The position numbers and the translations under genes were made by a program. A stretch of DNA of 64,000 bases from Psychromicrobium lacuslunae (GTDB taxonomy: Bacteria > Actinomycetota > Actinomycetes > Actinomycetales > Micrococcaceae), in the NCBI RefSeq assembly GCF_000950575.1, contig NZ_CP011005.1:2232001-2296000 (forward strand), written 5' to 3'. A model generated the notes under the pieces. That model saw nothing but the letters and a program-made list of their open reading frames with translations. It did no database searches and was not told where the DNA came from. Of this stretch, positions 52,063 through 61,374 are shown one piece after another; position 1 is the first letter of the stretch, and the number at the start of each line of letters is the position of its first letter.

Positions 52063-52782
52063 CTATTGCTCGACTCTGAACGCCACTTGTTCCAGCTCAG
52101 CATGAGGCTCTAAACCCGGATAGTGTTGACGGAGGCCGTGCAAGAATTGCTCGCCTGCGCCTGGGCCGTCGAGCTCGTCTTGCTCGGCCATCAACTCGCT
52201 CAGCTGCACCGGACGTACACTCAATACCCGGCCCGGAAGGGACTTCGGTGCTTGATCGAATTCGAAGACCAAAGTCACCGGGCCAACAGCCATCGGGTCA
52301 TGATAGCGATTCGTGATGGTCTTAGAACCGTCCAGCACCGCCCCGTAATAACGAGCGGCGAAGAACAGGGTTCGCGGGCGAATAGTCTGACCGGGGCGCT
52401 CATGGTTGCCGGGCAGCAGCTCCCGCACCCTCACCGGAGTCGGACCGGCTTGCCCTGGCCATCGCGGCATCAAAACGCTGATGTCCGGGAAATAGTCAAG
52501 CAGACTTTGCCGGCAACGCCCGCAGGGTGGCAGAATTCCGCGACCGCCGTTGCCCACCGCCACAATGGATATCAATGCCGCAGATCCCGCGGCGGCTGCC
52601 GCACCGAGCACCACCAGTTCGGCGCAGGGGCCTCCGTTGAAATGGTAAACATTGACACCGGTAAAAATTCGCCCTTCGGCGTCCATTGCTGCGGCAGCCA
52701 CCGTGTGCTCGTCATTCTCAGGCAGCGTTTCGGCCAGCTCCGTCGCCGCTTCCAGTAAATCTTGCTCCCAACTAACTAGCAT
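52063..52782 (-). CDS. Cytidine deaminase fused to an ASCH domain
   Basis: A 239-residue two-domain protein. Residues 1-125 are cytidine deaminase: zinc ligand and proton shuttle C53-A-E55 in GGPCAELVVLG, and C87/C90 in PPCGRCRQ. Residues 137-239 are an ASCH domain. The stretch LFFAARYYGAVLDGSKTITNR matches, from memory, the active-site region of E. coli YqfB, an N4-acetylcytidine amidohydrolase whose Lys21 and Thr24 correspond to K154 and T157 here. The distal YPG is also shared. I infer that the protein converts N4-acetylcytidine to cytidine and then to uridine. It overlaps the cbiX stop by 11 bp. Confidence 0.8.
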   Translation of the reverse strand: MLVSWEQDLLEAATELAETLPENDEHTVAAAAMDAEGRIFTGVNVYHFNGGPCAELVVLGAAAAAGSAALISIVAVGNGGRGILPPCGRCRQSLLDYFPDISVLMPRWPGQAGPTPVRVRELLPGNHERPGQTIRPRTLFFAARYYGAVLDGSKTITNRYHDPMAVGPVTLVFEFDQAPKSLPGRVLSVRPVQLSELMAEQDELDGPGAGEQFLHGLRQHYPGLEPHAELEQVAFRVEQ

Positions 52783-53488
52783 CTGCTTCCCCTCTCAGGA
52801 CCGCCGCAGCAGCATCAAACCGTTCAATTGCCAGCTCGGCTAACAACGGAGCGGGCAGTAGCGGCCCAGTCACCGCATCCGCTCCAGCTTCGGCTAGCCG
52901 GTCATGGAAAAACCCGGGCGCCAACAAATAAGAGGCTACCGCTACCTTGGCTCCCGGAGGAAGCGAATCCCGCAGCTGTGAAACTGCCGCTGGAACTCGC
53001 GGCTCCGCCCCCGCACCATAGCCAATCAGTACGGTATACGGCAGCAACTCGCGCAGCTGCTCCGCGAGAATTTCGACGGCGGCCGCGGCGCCCGGCCGCG
53101 AGGAACCCGCAGCCGCCAGCACCACACCCCAGTCGGGCCCGAACCCAGGCAACTCATCCAGTCGCTGCGCCAACAACTCGGCCAGCCTGGCATCCGGCCC
53201 GAGCGGTGCTGCCGCGACGGTGCGCGGACGGCCCGCTGCCGCCTCCGCAATGTCAACCTCAACGTGGTAACCCACCGAGAGCAGCAGCGGCACGATGACC
53301 GCAGGAGTCCCGGGCGGCAGGGCGGCAACGACTTCCGGCAGCGACGGGCTCTGCACGTCAACATAAGCCTCGCGGACATCCACCCCCGGCCGCAATTGGG
53401 AGATTTGCCGTCGTAGCTCGGAGATCTCCAGGCGGCCCTGCGGGTTATCGGTGCCGTGCGCGCAGGCGATCAGAATGGGCTGGTTCAT
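52772..53488 (-). CDS. Sirohydrochlorin chelatase (CbiX/SirB-like)
   Basis: A 238-residue protein starting MNQPILIACAHGTDNPQG at 53488; the open frame extends upstream but the family start is clear. The catalytic His of the N-terminal repeat is in ACAHGT. A second repeat begins GVVLAAAGSSRPGAA, where the matching His is replaced. The His in LLLSVGYHVEVDIAEA lies at the metal site. It inserts iron into sirohydrochlorin to finish siroheme, complementing CysG. It is divergent from the TRIC-family gene with 23 bp between starts. Confidence 0.9.
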   Translation of the reverse strand: MNQPILIACAHGTDNPQGRLEISELRRQISQLRPGVDVREAYVDVQSPSLPEVVAALPPGTPAVIVPLLLSVGYHVEVDIAEAAAGRPRTVAAAPLGPDARLAELLAQRLDELPGFGPDWGVVLAAAGSSRPGAAAAVEILAEQLRELLPYTVLIGYGAGAEPRVPAAVSQLRDSLPPGAKVAVASYLLAPGFFHDRLAEAGADAVTGPLLPAPLLAELAIERFDAAAAVLRGEADAS

Positions 53489-53511
53489 CTTGGGAAGTGT
53501 AATCTGCTGCG

Positions 53512-54129
53512 GTGAGTATCGAAATTCTGCCCGATCTGCTCGGCGTCTTTTTCTTCGCTGTTTCTGGCTGTCTACTCGCCGGCCGAAAAGGTTTCGACCT
53601 GATCGGCTCATTGCTGCTCGGCTCCTTAGTCGGTCTCGGCGGCGGGGTGGCACGCGATGTCATTATCGGCCAAACCCCGGCAGCCTTTTCCAATCCGCTC
53701 TACCTAGCCCCGCCGGTGCTCGCGGCACTGCTAGTTTTCTGGCTCTACAACTCGGCGGAGAAGATCGGCCGCTGGCTGGTGGTTTTCGACGCCGCCGGTC
53801 TCGCCTTGTTCTGCATCACCGGCACCGTTAAAGCACTCAGCTTCGGCCTTAACCCGGTGGCATCCGTACTGCTCGGCGTGACCACAGCGGTGGGCGGGGG
53901 TCTATTACGGGACGTGGTAGCGAACCAGGTGCCGCAACTTTTCAATTCACACGATATCTACGCCATTCCGGCCATCATTGGTGCCGCCCTGGCTGCCCTC
54001 AGTTATACCGGTGGCTGGCTCAATATCGGCACCGGCTTCGGCATCGCCGTAGTGGTCTTCAGCTTCCGCATCGCGGCCTGGCACTTCCGCTGGCACGCCC
54101 CACTCGCAGTCCGAAAACAGAAAAACTAG
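53512..54129 (+). CDS. TRIC-family (UPF0126) cation channel protein
   Basis: A 205-residue membrane protein with two copies of the three-helix UPF0126 repeat. The paired signatures LLGSLVGLGGGVARDVIIGQTP and LLGVTTAVGGGLLRDVVANQVP are diagnostic of prokaryotic TRIC homologues. Members form trimeric channels for monovalent cations; some relatives are annotated as glycine transporters. GTG start. It is not functionally linked to its neighbours. Confidence 0.9.
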   Translation: MSIEILPDLLGVFFFAVSGCLLAGRKGFDLIGSLLLGSLVGLGGGVARDVIIGQTPAAFSNPLYLAPPVLAALLVFWLYNSAEKIGRWLVVFDAAGLALFCITGTVKALSFGLNPVASVLLGVTTAVGGGLLRDVVANQVPQLFNSHDIYAIPAIIGAALAALSYTGGWLNIGTGFGIAVVVFSFRIAAWHFRWHAPLAVRKQKN

Positions 54130-54168
54130 CTACTTTCGACGCAACGCAGCCTAACGCATCAAAATGCA

Positions 54169-56004
54169 TTAGCCGAGTGTGCGTCGCAAGAACGCGGCCG
54201 CCCGGGGATACGCATCTAGCTGATTCTTCCGGCGGCTCAGGCCATGCCCTTCATCTTGATAGATCAGCATTTCGCACTCGCTGCCGTTGGCGCGCACCGC
54301 AGCGGCCACTTGCTCGGCCTCGCTGAGCGGCACCCGTGGATCATTAGCACCGTGAATCACCATCAGTGGTTTGGCCAGATTTTCGATCCGAGGCAAGGGC
54401 GAAGCGTCTTCCAGTACCTGACGATGATGTTCCAACGAACCGTACTCACGTTCCCGGTAAGCCCGACGGTAGGGCGAAGTGTTTTCCATAAAAGTCACCA
54501 GCGAACTCATGCCGACGATATCCACCCCGGCGGCCCAATACTCCGGATAGAAAGTCATTCCGGCGAGCACCATATAACCGCCGTAGCTACCACCGTAGAG
54601 AGCTACTCGCCCGCCGTCGACGCCGCTTTCCACCAACCAGCGGTGAATGTCGACCAGGTCCTGCACCGAGTCCAATCGAAGTTCGACGTCGTCGAGGGAC
54701 ATCCAGCGCCGCCCATAACCGCTCGAGCCCCGCACATTAGGTACCACCACGGTATGACCGGAGAGGATCAGCGCAGCGTTGCGCGGCGACCATTGATAGA
54801 GGCTGGCCGATTCTGGTCCACCGTGAATATTGATCACCGCGCTGTTATCCCCGCGAGTGACAAAGGCCGGAATTTGCTCACCGTCACGGGTCGGAATCCG
54901 AACTACCTCGGTTACCGACAACCCGGCAGCGAGTGCGCGACCTTCCGCAAAGGTGCGTTGTTGCAAGCCGAGCGGCGACGCCGCCAGTTCCACACCCAGC
55001 GGGGCGCTAAAAGCCTCATCGGGGAAGGTAGGAGCGGAGAACGTCACCGCCAGCTGACTGCCATCGGCACTGAGTACACCCCGGCCATAACCTTCGGTCG
55101 GCAGTTTCACTGCGGTTTCGGTTCCCAGCTCGGGGAACCCGTTGGAGACAGTAAGATCGCCCACGCTAAGGGTAGTTTGACCGTCCCTGAGGCGCTGAAT
55201 CAGAGCCCGCTTACCGCTGTCGTTGAGGCTGAGCGAGACGTTGACGCCCTCCTCCGCTAAAAAGAGATGCCAGCTCTGATCGACAACTCGGTAGTAGCTG
55301 ATCGAGGCAAAATCAGTGCTCGCATCTTGGCTGGTCAAGAAACCAGAGGAATCGGCAAGCCAGTGCACGGCCCCGTAATGGCCGGGCGCGTTTTCGTCGG
55401 TGATCCGCCGCCAGCTGCCAGCCTCGAGATCCAACAATCGCAAAGTATTCGAGGCAGGTTGCAGGCTCATCGCATTGCTGACCAGGTATTTGCCGTCCGG
55501 AGAGGCGGAAACCTCGGCGAAACTCCCACCGCCATCCCACAGAACAGTCTCGGTGCCATCCCGATGAGATCTCCGAATCAGATCAAAATCCACCTCGTTA
55601 CGCCGGTTCGTCGAATAAATGAGCGCTTCAGCATCAAGCGACATCAAATGGTAAATATGTGCCGGATCGTCTACCAGCGGGGGCAGGCTCCTGACCGGCA
55701 GCTCGGCCGAGAGCGGATCCAGTAGGTAGAGCTGATGCCGTTCATTGCCATCCGTATCGGAGGACACCACCACCTGCCGGGTGCCGGGAAGGTAGCTGCC
55801 CGTGGCGGCCGAGGAAAGGTCGGTCAGTTGCACCCGTTGATCATCATTACGTACCTCCCACAGCTGGCTGGTGCCGTCGATATTGGTGTTGATCAGCAGG
55901 GTCCCGTCGTCAGCGACGTCTAGCACGGTGGAAACCGGAATGTTCAAGAGCTTTTTTACGGTGTCGATGAGTTCTTCTGAAGTCGTCTGCGTTTCGGGAG
56001 CCAT
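54169..56004 (-). CDS. S9-family (prolyl oligopeptidase) serine peptidase
   Basis: A 611-residue cytoplasmic peptidase. The N-terminal 340 residues form a seven-bladed propeller with SPDGKYLVSN and similar blades. The hydrolase domain has the nucleophile in GGSYGGYMVLAG, Asp in HGANDPRVPLSEAEQ and His in DEGHGLSRRKNQ. It resembles acylaminoacyl-peptidase/DPP-like S9C enzymes, which trim short peptides. It is divergent from the SMI1-like gene, with 22 bp between starts. Specificity is not predictable. Confidence 0.92.
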   Translation of the reverse strand: MAPETQTTSEELIDTVKKLLNIPVSTVLDVADDGTLLINTNIDGTSQLWEVRNDDQRVQLTDLSSAATGSYLPGTRQVVVSSDTDGNERHQLYLLDPLSAELPVRSLPPLVDDPAHIYHLMSLDAEALIYSTNRRNEVDFDLIRRSHRDGTETVLWDGGGSFAEVSASPDGKYLVSNAMSLQPASNTLRLLDLEAGSWRRITDENAPGHYGAVHWLADSSGFLTSQDASTDFASISYYRVVDQSWHLFLAEEGVNVSLSLNDSGKRALIQRLRDGQTTLSVGDLTVSNGFPELGTETAVKLPTEGYGRGVLSADGSQLAVTFSAPTFPDEAFSAPLGVELAASPLGLQQRTFAEGRALAAGLSVTEVVRIPTRDGEQIPAFVTRGDNSAVINIHGGPESASLYQWSPRNAALILSGHTVVVPNVRGSSGYGRRWMSLDDVELRLDSVQDLVDIHRWLVESGVDGGRVALYGGSYGGYMVLAGMTFYPEYWAAGVDIVGMSSLVTFMENTSPYRRAYREREYGSLEHHRQVLEDASPLPRIENLAKPLMVIHGANDPRVPLSEAEQVAAAVRANGSECEMLIYQDEGHGLSRRKNQLDAYPRAAAFLRRTLG

Positions 56005-56026
56005 AAAAACATCCTAGGATGAATGA

Positions 56027-56443
56027 GTGAGCGAAATCTTTCTGCAGAAGTTCCGCGACCTGCTTCCCAGCCACCTATCCGAACCTTGGCAAGAAGAAGA
56101 CGGCCTGTCGGAGGCCGAACTTTCGGCCGAGCTAGCCACCGATGTGCCGCAAGCCCTCCGTGAGTTCTACCTAGCTTTGGGTAATTCGGAGCTGATGGAA
56201 GCCTATTACTACTTTTGGGACCCGGACGAGCTAGAGATTGAGGACGGCTATCTGCTGTTCTTGGAGGACGAAGAAGAGCTCTACACCTGGGGCATTAAGT
56301 TCGAGCAGATTGATGTGCCAGATCCACTGATTTGGCGACGCAGCAACGCAAAGGGCAACTGGGTCTGCGAAGAAGGCACCTTCAGCGAATTCGTACTTGA
56401 CTATTTCGACTGGGTCTTCAGCGGCGAAGAGGACGAAGACTAG
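56027..56443 (+). CDS. SMI1/KNR4-like small acidic protein
   Basis: A 138-residue very acidic protein. The segment ATDVPQALREFYLALGNSELM followed by a beta-rich middle (DGYLLFLEDEEELYTWGIKF) and WVCEEGTFSEFVLDYFDWVF matches the SMI1/KNR4 (SUKH) fold. Members include immunity proteins against secreted toxins as well as housekeeping proteins. No toxin gene is adjacent, so it is either an orphan immunity protein or has another role. Its stop overlaps the polyprenyl synthase 3' end by 4 bp on the opposite strand. Confidence 0.65.
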   Translation: MSEIFLQKFRDLLPSHLSEPWQEEDGLSEAELSAELATDVPQALREFYLALGNSELMEAYYYFWDPDELEIEDGYLLFLEDEEELYTWGIKFEQIDVPDPLIWRRSNAKGNWVCEEGTFSEFVLDYFDWVFSGEEDED

Positions 56444-57558
56444 ACCTCGCGGTGCACCACGGCGTGAGCGAAGTTAGTCAACGCCGATTTCACCACGCCT
56501 TCCGGCAGCGGAGCCAGCGCGGCAACCGCTTCGTCAGCCCATTGCCGGGCCACCGCCCAAGATTCCTCGGTGACCGGGTGTTCGCGAAGCGCCTTGACTG
56601 CCTCAGCCAAGGCCTCATCACTACTCAAATCACCCTCCACTAGGGTGAGCACCTCGGCGGCGACGGGGTCATTCACAGCAGCCTTGCGCAGCAGTAACAC
56701 CGGCAGCGTTGCTACCCCTTCGCGTAGATCGGTGCCCGGCGACTTTCCGGAAACTTGCTTCATCCCGGTCACGTCAATCACATCATCAGCGAGCTGGAAG
56801 GCCACGCCAACTTTCTCGCCGTACTCAACCAGTACGTCTTGCAATTCCTCTGACACGTCGGCGAAGATGGCGCCCAGCTGCCCGGAGGCAGCTACCAGCG
56901 AGCCGGTCTTATCCGAGACCACCGAAATATAGTGCTCGACTGGGTCCTGATCGGGGCGTGGCCCGACCGTCTCATGCAACTGGCCCAGGCAGAGTCGTTC
57001 GAAAGTTCGGGCCTGAATGCCGAGGGCTTTGGGGCCGAGCTCGGAGACCAGGATGGAGGCTCTGGCAAAGATTAAATCACCGGTCAAGATGGCCACCGAA
57101 TTGCCCCACACCTCGTGTGCGGTCGGCGCGCCACGGCGGAACGGCGCTGAGTCCATTACGTCATCGTGATACAGCGTGGCCAAATGGGTGAGCTCGACGA
57201 CGACGGCGGCCCGGATCACCTCCGCACGCCCCGGATCACCGAGGTGGGAGGCGAGCAAGACCAGGAGCGGGCGAATCCGCTTACCGCCAGCTTCGATCAG
57301 GTGGCGAGAGGTGGCATCGGCAAGCGGGTCAGAGTTGGCGATCGCCTCACGCAGCTGCTTTTCCACCTTGGCCAGCGAAGTGGAGATCACCGGGCCTAAT
57401 TCGGGATCCTCGGCGATCTCTGCGAAGGCGGCAGGAAGCTTAATGCCCAGCGCAATAGCGCTCGTCGGCGGGTCCAACTCGACAGAATCGTGCACCCCGT
57501 GACCGGCGTGGGTCCAGGCGGGCTTGCCGGGTTCGCCCGGGGTTACAGCATTGCTCAC
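56440..57558 (-). CDS. Trans-polyprenyl diphosphate synthase (menaquinone side chain)
   Basis: A 372-residue prenyltransferase. The first aspartate-rich motif is YHDDVMD and the second is QLADDVIDVTG. GGKRIRPLLVLLASHLG and GDLIFARAS are family blocks. The context (menG and a prenyl reductase in the same operon) indicates the side-chain synthase of menaquinone, making a long-chain diphosphate. The chain length cannot be read with certainty. An N-terminal extension of about 55 residues is present. It overlaps the upstream reductase gene by 4 bp. Confidence 0.92.
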   Translation of the reverse strand: MSNAVTPGEPGKPAWTHAGHGVHDSVELDPPTSAIALGIKLPAAFAEIAEDPELGPVISTSLAKVEKQLREAIANSDPLADATSRHLIEAGGKRIRPLLVLLASHLGDPGRAEVIRAAVVVELTHLATLYHDDVMDSAPFRRGAPTAHEVWGNSVAILTGDLIFARASILVSELGPKALGIQARTFERLCLGQLHETVGPRPDQDPVEHYISVVSDKTGSLVAASGQLGAIFADVSEELQDVLVEYGEKVGVAFQLADDVIDVTGMKQVSGKSPGTDLREGVATLPVLLLRKAAVNDPVAAEVLTLVEGDLSSDEALAEAVKALREHPVTEESWAVARQWADEAVAALAPLPEGVVKSALTNFAHAVVHREV

Positions 57559-58844
57559 GAGTTAACCCTAACCCGGCCATTGCTGGTCGCAGGAACCAGC
57601 TGCTCAAGCAGCTGCACGACTCGGTCGCTGAAGTCACGTCCCGGGGCACCTGGCTGGTCGGTGAGGTTCGCCATCAAGCGCACCACAAAACGCATTAGTG
57701 GCGGCACCGGCATCCCGGTTTTAAGCGCTAATTGCATAATGGCCGGCTTTCCGATCAGGTTGGCGAAGATCCGCCCTAGGGTGAAATGGCTACCCCAAAG
57801 ACCACGAATATGATCGGCATAGCCCGCCAGCGCGAAGTCAAAGGCCAGCCGAGAATTACTGAGGACTGCGCGTTCAATGAATTCCGCGGCGTAGCGGCCA
57901 GACTCCATCGCGTAGGAGATGCCTTCACCGTTGAACGGACTGACCATGCCACCGGCATCGCCCAACAGGAGCAGCCCAGGGCTGTAGTGCGGGGTCCGGT
58001 TGAATCCCATCGGCAGTGCAGCACCGCGGATCTCGCCCAGCTGATTCTCCGGGTTGAAGCCCCATTCGGTGGGCATCGCAGCGGTCCAGTCGCGGAGCAC
58101 TTTACGGTAGTCCAGCTTGCCGAATTCCTTTGAAGAGTTGAGGATGCCTAAACCAACATTGCAGCTGCCATCCCCCACTCCGAAAACCCAGCCGTAGCCG
58201 GGCAACGGCCCGGAGGGACCAGCCAGCTCAAGCCAACCCTCCATCCAGTCCTCGTCCTGGCGCGGTGAGCTGAAGTAGGTGCGTACCGCAACACCGAGCG
58301 GTCGGTCATCTCGTTTTGCCAGGCCGAGGGAGAGCGCGGTGCGAGTGGAATTGCCGTCGGCGGCGAGCACCACATCGGCGTGGAAATCGGCGGTCTCACC
58401 GGTCTTCCGGCCATTGGCATCGAGCAGCGCGGCGCTCGCCCCAATCACCCGACCGGCGTCGTCAGTCAACGCCCCGGTAACGTTATGGCCTTCGAGGATG
58501 CGCGCGCCCGCCGAACGAGCATGTGCTGCCAGCTCCTCGTCAAAGCCCAAGCGGGTTCGAATCAGCCCATAGTCCGGGAAATCACTCAACTCGGGCCAGG
58601 CAACCTCGACCTGACGCCCCTGCGCAATCAGCCGCAGGCCTCGATTACGTCGCCAGCCCTCGCCATCATGCGGCAAACCGAGTAACTGGATCTCCTTCAC
58701 CGCCCGCGGGGTCAGGCCGTCGCCGCAGACCTTTTCGCGTGGGAAGTGGGTTTTCTCTAGAACCGTGACGTCGATCCCAGCAGCAGCCAGATAATAGGCC
58801 GCGGTAGAACCGGCCGGACCGGCTCCGACAATCAGAACTTTCAT
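57555..58844 (-). CDS. menJ: Geranylgeranyl/menaquinone reductase-type flavoprotein
   Basis: A 429-residue FAD protein of the geranylgeranyl reductase family. The FAD fold is [29 protein letters not shown]. The PXXYXW-like loop and [26 protein letters not shown] form the second FAD motif. The family position between menG and the prenyl synthase indicates MenJ, which saturates an isoprene unit of menaquinone, as known in mycobacteria. It overlaps both neighbours by 4 bp. Confidence 0.88.
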   Translation of the reverse strand: MKVLIVGAGPAGSTAAYYLAAAGIDVTVLEKTHFPREKVCGDGLTPRAVKEIQLLGLPHDGEGWRRNRGLRLIAQGRQVEVAWPELSDFPDYGLIRTRLGFDEELAAHARSAGARILEGHNVTGALTDDAGRVIGASAALLDANGRKTGETADFHADVVLAADGNSTRTALSLGLAKRDDRPLGVAVRTYFSSPRQDEDWMEGWLELAGPSGPLPGYGWVFGVGDGSCNVGLGILNSSKEFGKLDYRKVLRDWTAAMPTEWGFNPENQLGEIRGAALPMGFNRTPHYSPGLLLLGDAGGMVSPFNGEGISYAMESGRYAAEFIERAVLSNSRLAFDFALAGYADHIRGLWGSHFTLGRIFANLIGKPAIMQLALKTGMPVPPLMRFVVRLMANLTDQPGAPGRDFSDRVVQLLEQLVPATSNGRVRVNS

Positions 58845-59554
58845 GAAGAGCGAGTGCCCGCCTCAGCTTTATAGGCGCGGTGCAGCGCCACGGTGCCGCC
58901 ATTGAGATTGCGATAGCTGACCTTGCTCCAGCCCGCCTCGGCAATCCACTGCGCCAAATGATCTTGATCCGGCCAAGCCCTAATTGACTCGGCCAAATAG
59001 GTGTAGGCGGTGGGATTCGACGAGGAGCGTTTAGCAATCGCCGGGAGCGCCCGCATTAGATATTCGGTGTAGACGGTGCGGAACGGCCCAAAGGTGGGGT
59101 GCGAGAATTCGGCAATCACCAGTTTGCCTCCGGGCTTGGTGACCCGGAGCATTTCCGCAATGGCTTTCTTCGGCTCATTGACGTTGCGTAGGCCGAAAGA
59201 AATAGTGGTGGCGTCGAAGGTATTGTCGGCAAAAGGTAGCGCGGTAGCGTCCCCAGCGATGAAGTCAATATCGGGTCGACGGCGTTTGCCAACCTTGAGC
59301 ATGCCGAGTGAGAAGTCCAAAGCGACCACGTCAACCCCAGCATCGGCATAAGGTTCGCTTGAGGTGCCGGTGCCGGCCGCTACATCCAGTACCCGCTGCC
59401 CGGGCCGTACATCGACGGTGTCCACCACGATCCGCCGCCAACGCCGGGTCTGCCCCAGGGACAAAAGGTCATTGGTCAGGTCGTATTTCGGTGCGACGTC
59501 GTCAAACATAGCGGCGACTTCGTCAGGACGTTTCTCCAAAGATGCACGGCTCAC
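58841..59554 (-). CDS. menG: Demethylmenaquinone methyltransferase
   Basis: A 237-residue SAM methyltransferase of the UbiE/MenG family. The GTG at 59554 gives [28 protein letters not shown], the usual start. Motif I is [19 protein letters not shown]. UbiE signatures are [27 protein letters not shown] and the C-terminal [11 protein letters not shown]. It makes menaquinone from demethylmenaquinone. It is the first gene of the operon with menJ and the polyprenyl synthase, and is divergent from the isochorismate synthase. Confidence 0.95.
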   Translation of the reverse strand: MSRASLEKRPDEVAAMFDDVAPKYDLTNDLLSLGQTRRWRRIVVDTVDVRPGQRVLDVAAGTGTSSEPYADAGVDVVALDFSLGMLKVGKRRRPDIDFIAGDATALPFADNTFDATTISFGLRNVNEPKKAIAEMLRVTKPGGKLVIAEFSHPTFGPFRTVYTEYLMRALPAIAKRSSSNPTAYTYLAESIRAWPDQDHLAQWIAEAGWSKVSYRNLNGGTVALHRAYKAEAGTRSS

Positions 59555-59643
59555 CCCTCTATTCTCGCAAATTCTGCGGCATCGCGTGACCACCAGGCGC
59601 AGAGGTTCAAGATGCGAGGCAACTGACGAGTACGCTTGGACTC

Positions 59644-60927
59644 GTGCTGCGCAGTTTGACCGTCCCCCTCGCCGATGCCCCGTCTCTCGATGCGGCCCTC
59701 CGCGAGGACTCACTGTGCTGGGTTCTGCGAGACGAGGGAATGGTCGGCTTCGGCGCACTCAGCGAATTTTCGGTGCGCGGGCCAGAGCGGTTCACGCAGG
59801 CTCATCACTGGTGGGCCACGCTCACCGCGGACGCAGTGATTGAGGACAGGGTCAATCTTCACGGCACCGGCCCAATAGCCTTCGGCAGTTTCACTTTTTC
59901 GAAGGTTTCCGAGCATGACTCACGACTGATCGTGCCCCGTCTGGTGCTCGGCCTTCGCGAAGGTAGCGCCTGGCTGACCATGAATAGCTTCCAAGACGAC
60001 CTCTCCGAAGAACGCGCCAAAGCCGAACTCACAGAGCAATTAGCAACCCCCACGAGCGAACAGACGCACGCTTTGGCCGACTTTGAGCTGACCACGGGTT
60101 CGCTCAGCGAAGCAGAGTGGATGGCGGTGGTGGCCGCCGGGGTGGCCGCCATTAACGCCCCGACAGCCGGTTCGCGGGCTGTGCAGAAGCTGGTGTTGGC
60201 CCGGGACATCGTAGCCCGCAGCGCCGAGCCGATCTCGCGAGCCAAGGTGCTCGGTCAATTGATCTCCCGCTATCGGGAGTGCTGGACCTATGGGGTCGGC
60301 AATTTTGTCGGCGCCACCCCGGAAATGCTGGTTGAGATCCAATCCGGCGTGGCCAGAGCACGAGTACTGGCTGGCACGGTCGATCGTGCGGGTGCCCCCG
60401 AGGATCAGGACTATCCCAGGCGAATGCTGATGAACTCGGAAAAACAACGTGAAGAGCATGAGTTCGCGGTGAAATCACTGGTTCGTGAATTGGCGCCTTT
60501 CGCCGCGGACCTTTCGGTGCCGAGGGAACCGTTCGTGCTGGAACTCCCCAATGTCTGGCATCTCGCCTCCGATGTCAGCGCGGAACTCGCGAGCAGCGGC
60601 GACCACTTGCCCGGCACCCTTGCCTTATTGGAGGCGCTGCATCCCACCGCGGCGGTCTGCGGAACGCCACGGCTGGAGGCCGGGGCATTGATTCGCGAAT
60701 TGGAGCACCTGGAGCGCGGCCCCTACGCCGGTCCGGTGGGTTGGTTGGACGCTCATGGCAATGGCGAATGGGGCATTGGCCTGCGCGGGGCGGTGCTGGA
60801 AACAGCTCATACCGCGCGCCTCTATGCCGGCTGCGGAATAGTCGGCGCCTCCGACCCGGCTTCCGAACTCGCCGAAACCTGGGCGAAGTTCCGTCCAATG
60901 CTGCAGGCCTTAGGCGTCCAAGCCTAA
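59644..60927 (+). CDS. menF: Isochorismate synthase
   Basis: A 427-residue chorismate-utilising enzyme. Core signatures are [65 protein letters not shown] and the C-terminal [23 protein letters not shown]. It converts chorismate to isochorismate for menaquinone. Divergence from menG supports that role over a siderophore pathway. GTG start with no strong ribosome-binding site; 89 bp separate it from menG. Confidence 0.92.
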   Translation: MLRSLTVPLADAPSLDAALREDSLCWVLRDEGMVGFGALSEFSVRGPERFTQAHHWWATLTADAVIEDRVNLHGTGPIAFGSFTFSKVSEHDSRLIVPRLVLGLREGSAWLTMNSFQDDLSEERAKAELTEQLATPTSEQTHALADFELTTGSLSEAEWMAVVAAGVAAINAPTAGSRAVQKLVLARDIVARSAEPISRAKVLGQLISRYRECWTYGVGNFVGATPEMLVEIQSGVARARVLAGTVDRAGAPEDQDYPRRMLMNSEKQREEHEFAVKSLVRELAPFAADLSVPREPFVLELPNVWHLASDVSAELASSGDHLPGTLALLEALHPTAAVCGTPRLEAGALIRELEHLERGPYAGPVGWLDAHGNGEWGIGLRGAVLETAHTARLYAGCGIVGASDPASELAETWAKFRPMLQALGVQA

Positions 60928-61020
60928 TTCAGCTAATATCTCACACCATCCTTGAATTAAATTAAAATGGCATGTATTCTCGGTGCCATCTAATAATTAA
61001 TTGAATTCACAGGAGTTGGC

Positions 61021-61374
61021 ATGAAAATTCTAAAATTATCCACCAGCGTGATTACAGCATTGATTCTTGGCACTTCGGCGGCATTGGTTGCTGCCCCCGC
61101 AGCCAATGCCGCAAATTTAGTGGATTGTGGCAGTCGGACAGACTTTGTGAAATTATTCCACGACAACGGCGACACCGCATGCTTTGCGAATTCGGGAACG
61201 GTCATCATTCCCGTAAATTTCAGAACCACGATCTACAAAATTACCACCGGAAATAACTCGATCACCCTGAGTTACAGCGACGGAGTCAAGGACTTCTCTC
61301 AGACTTACGGGAAGTGGTCCACCGTCACGCGGACATCGGCCATGAAATTTTTCAAGGCAATAAACATTCTTTGA
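61021..61374 (+). CDS. Small secreted beta/gamma-crystallin-like protein
   Basis: A 117-residue exported protein with a Sec signal peptide ending AANA-A (about residue 31). The mature part (LVDCGSRTDFVKLFHDNGDTACFANSGTV, taken in pieces) has two Cys. It ends with TTGNNSITLSYSDGVKD, a pattern like the Streptomyces beta/gamma-crystallin group that includes killer-toxin-like and protease-inhibitor proteins. AGGAG lies five bases before the ATG. The gene and its flanks are clearly more AT-rich than neighbours, suggesting recent acquisition. Function is unknown; an antimicrobial or inhibitory role is only suggested by the family. Confidence 0.65.
   Translation: MKILKLSTSVITALILGTSAALVAAPAANAANLVDCGSRTDFVKLFHDNGDTACFANSGTVIIPVNFRTTIYKITTGNNSITLSYSDGVKDFSQTYGKWSTVTRTSAMKFFKAINIL

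Noticed and set aside
54244-55260. Long open frame (338 codons) on the plus strand inside the S9 peptidase gene.
   Set aside because: It is exactly antisense to a well-conserved peptidase, has no recognisable domain, and follows the third-position GC pattern expected of a shadow frame.
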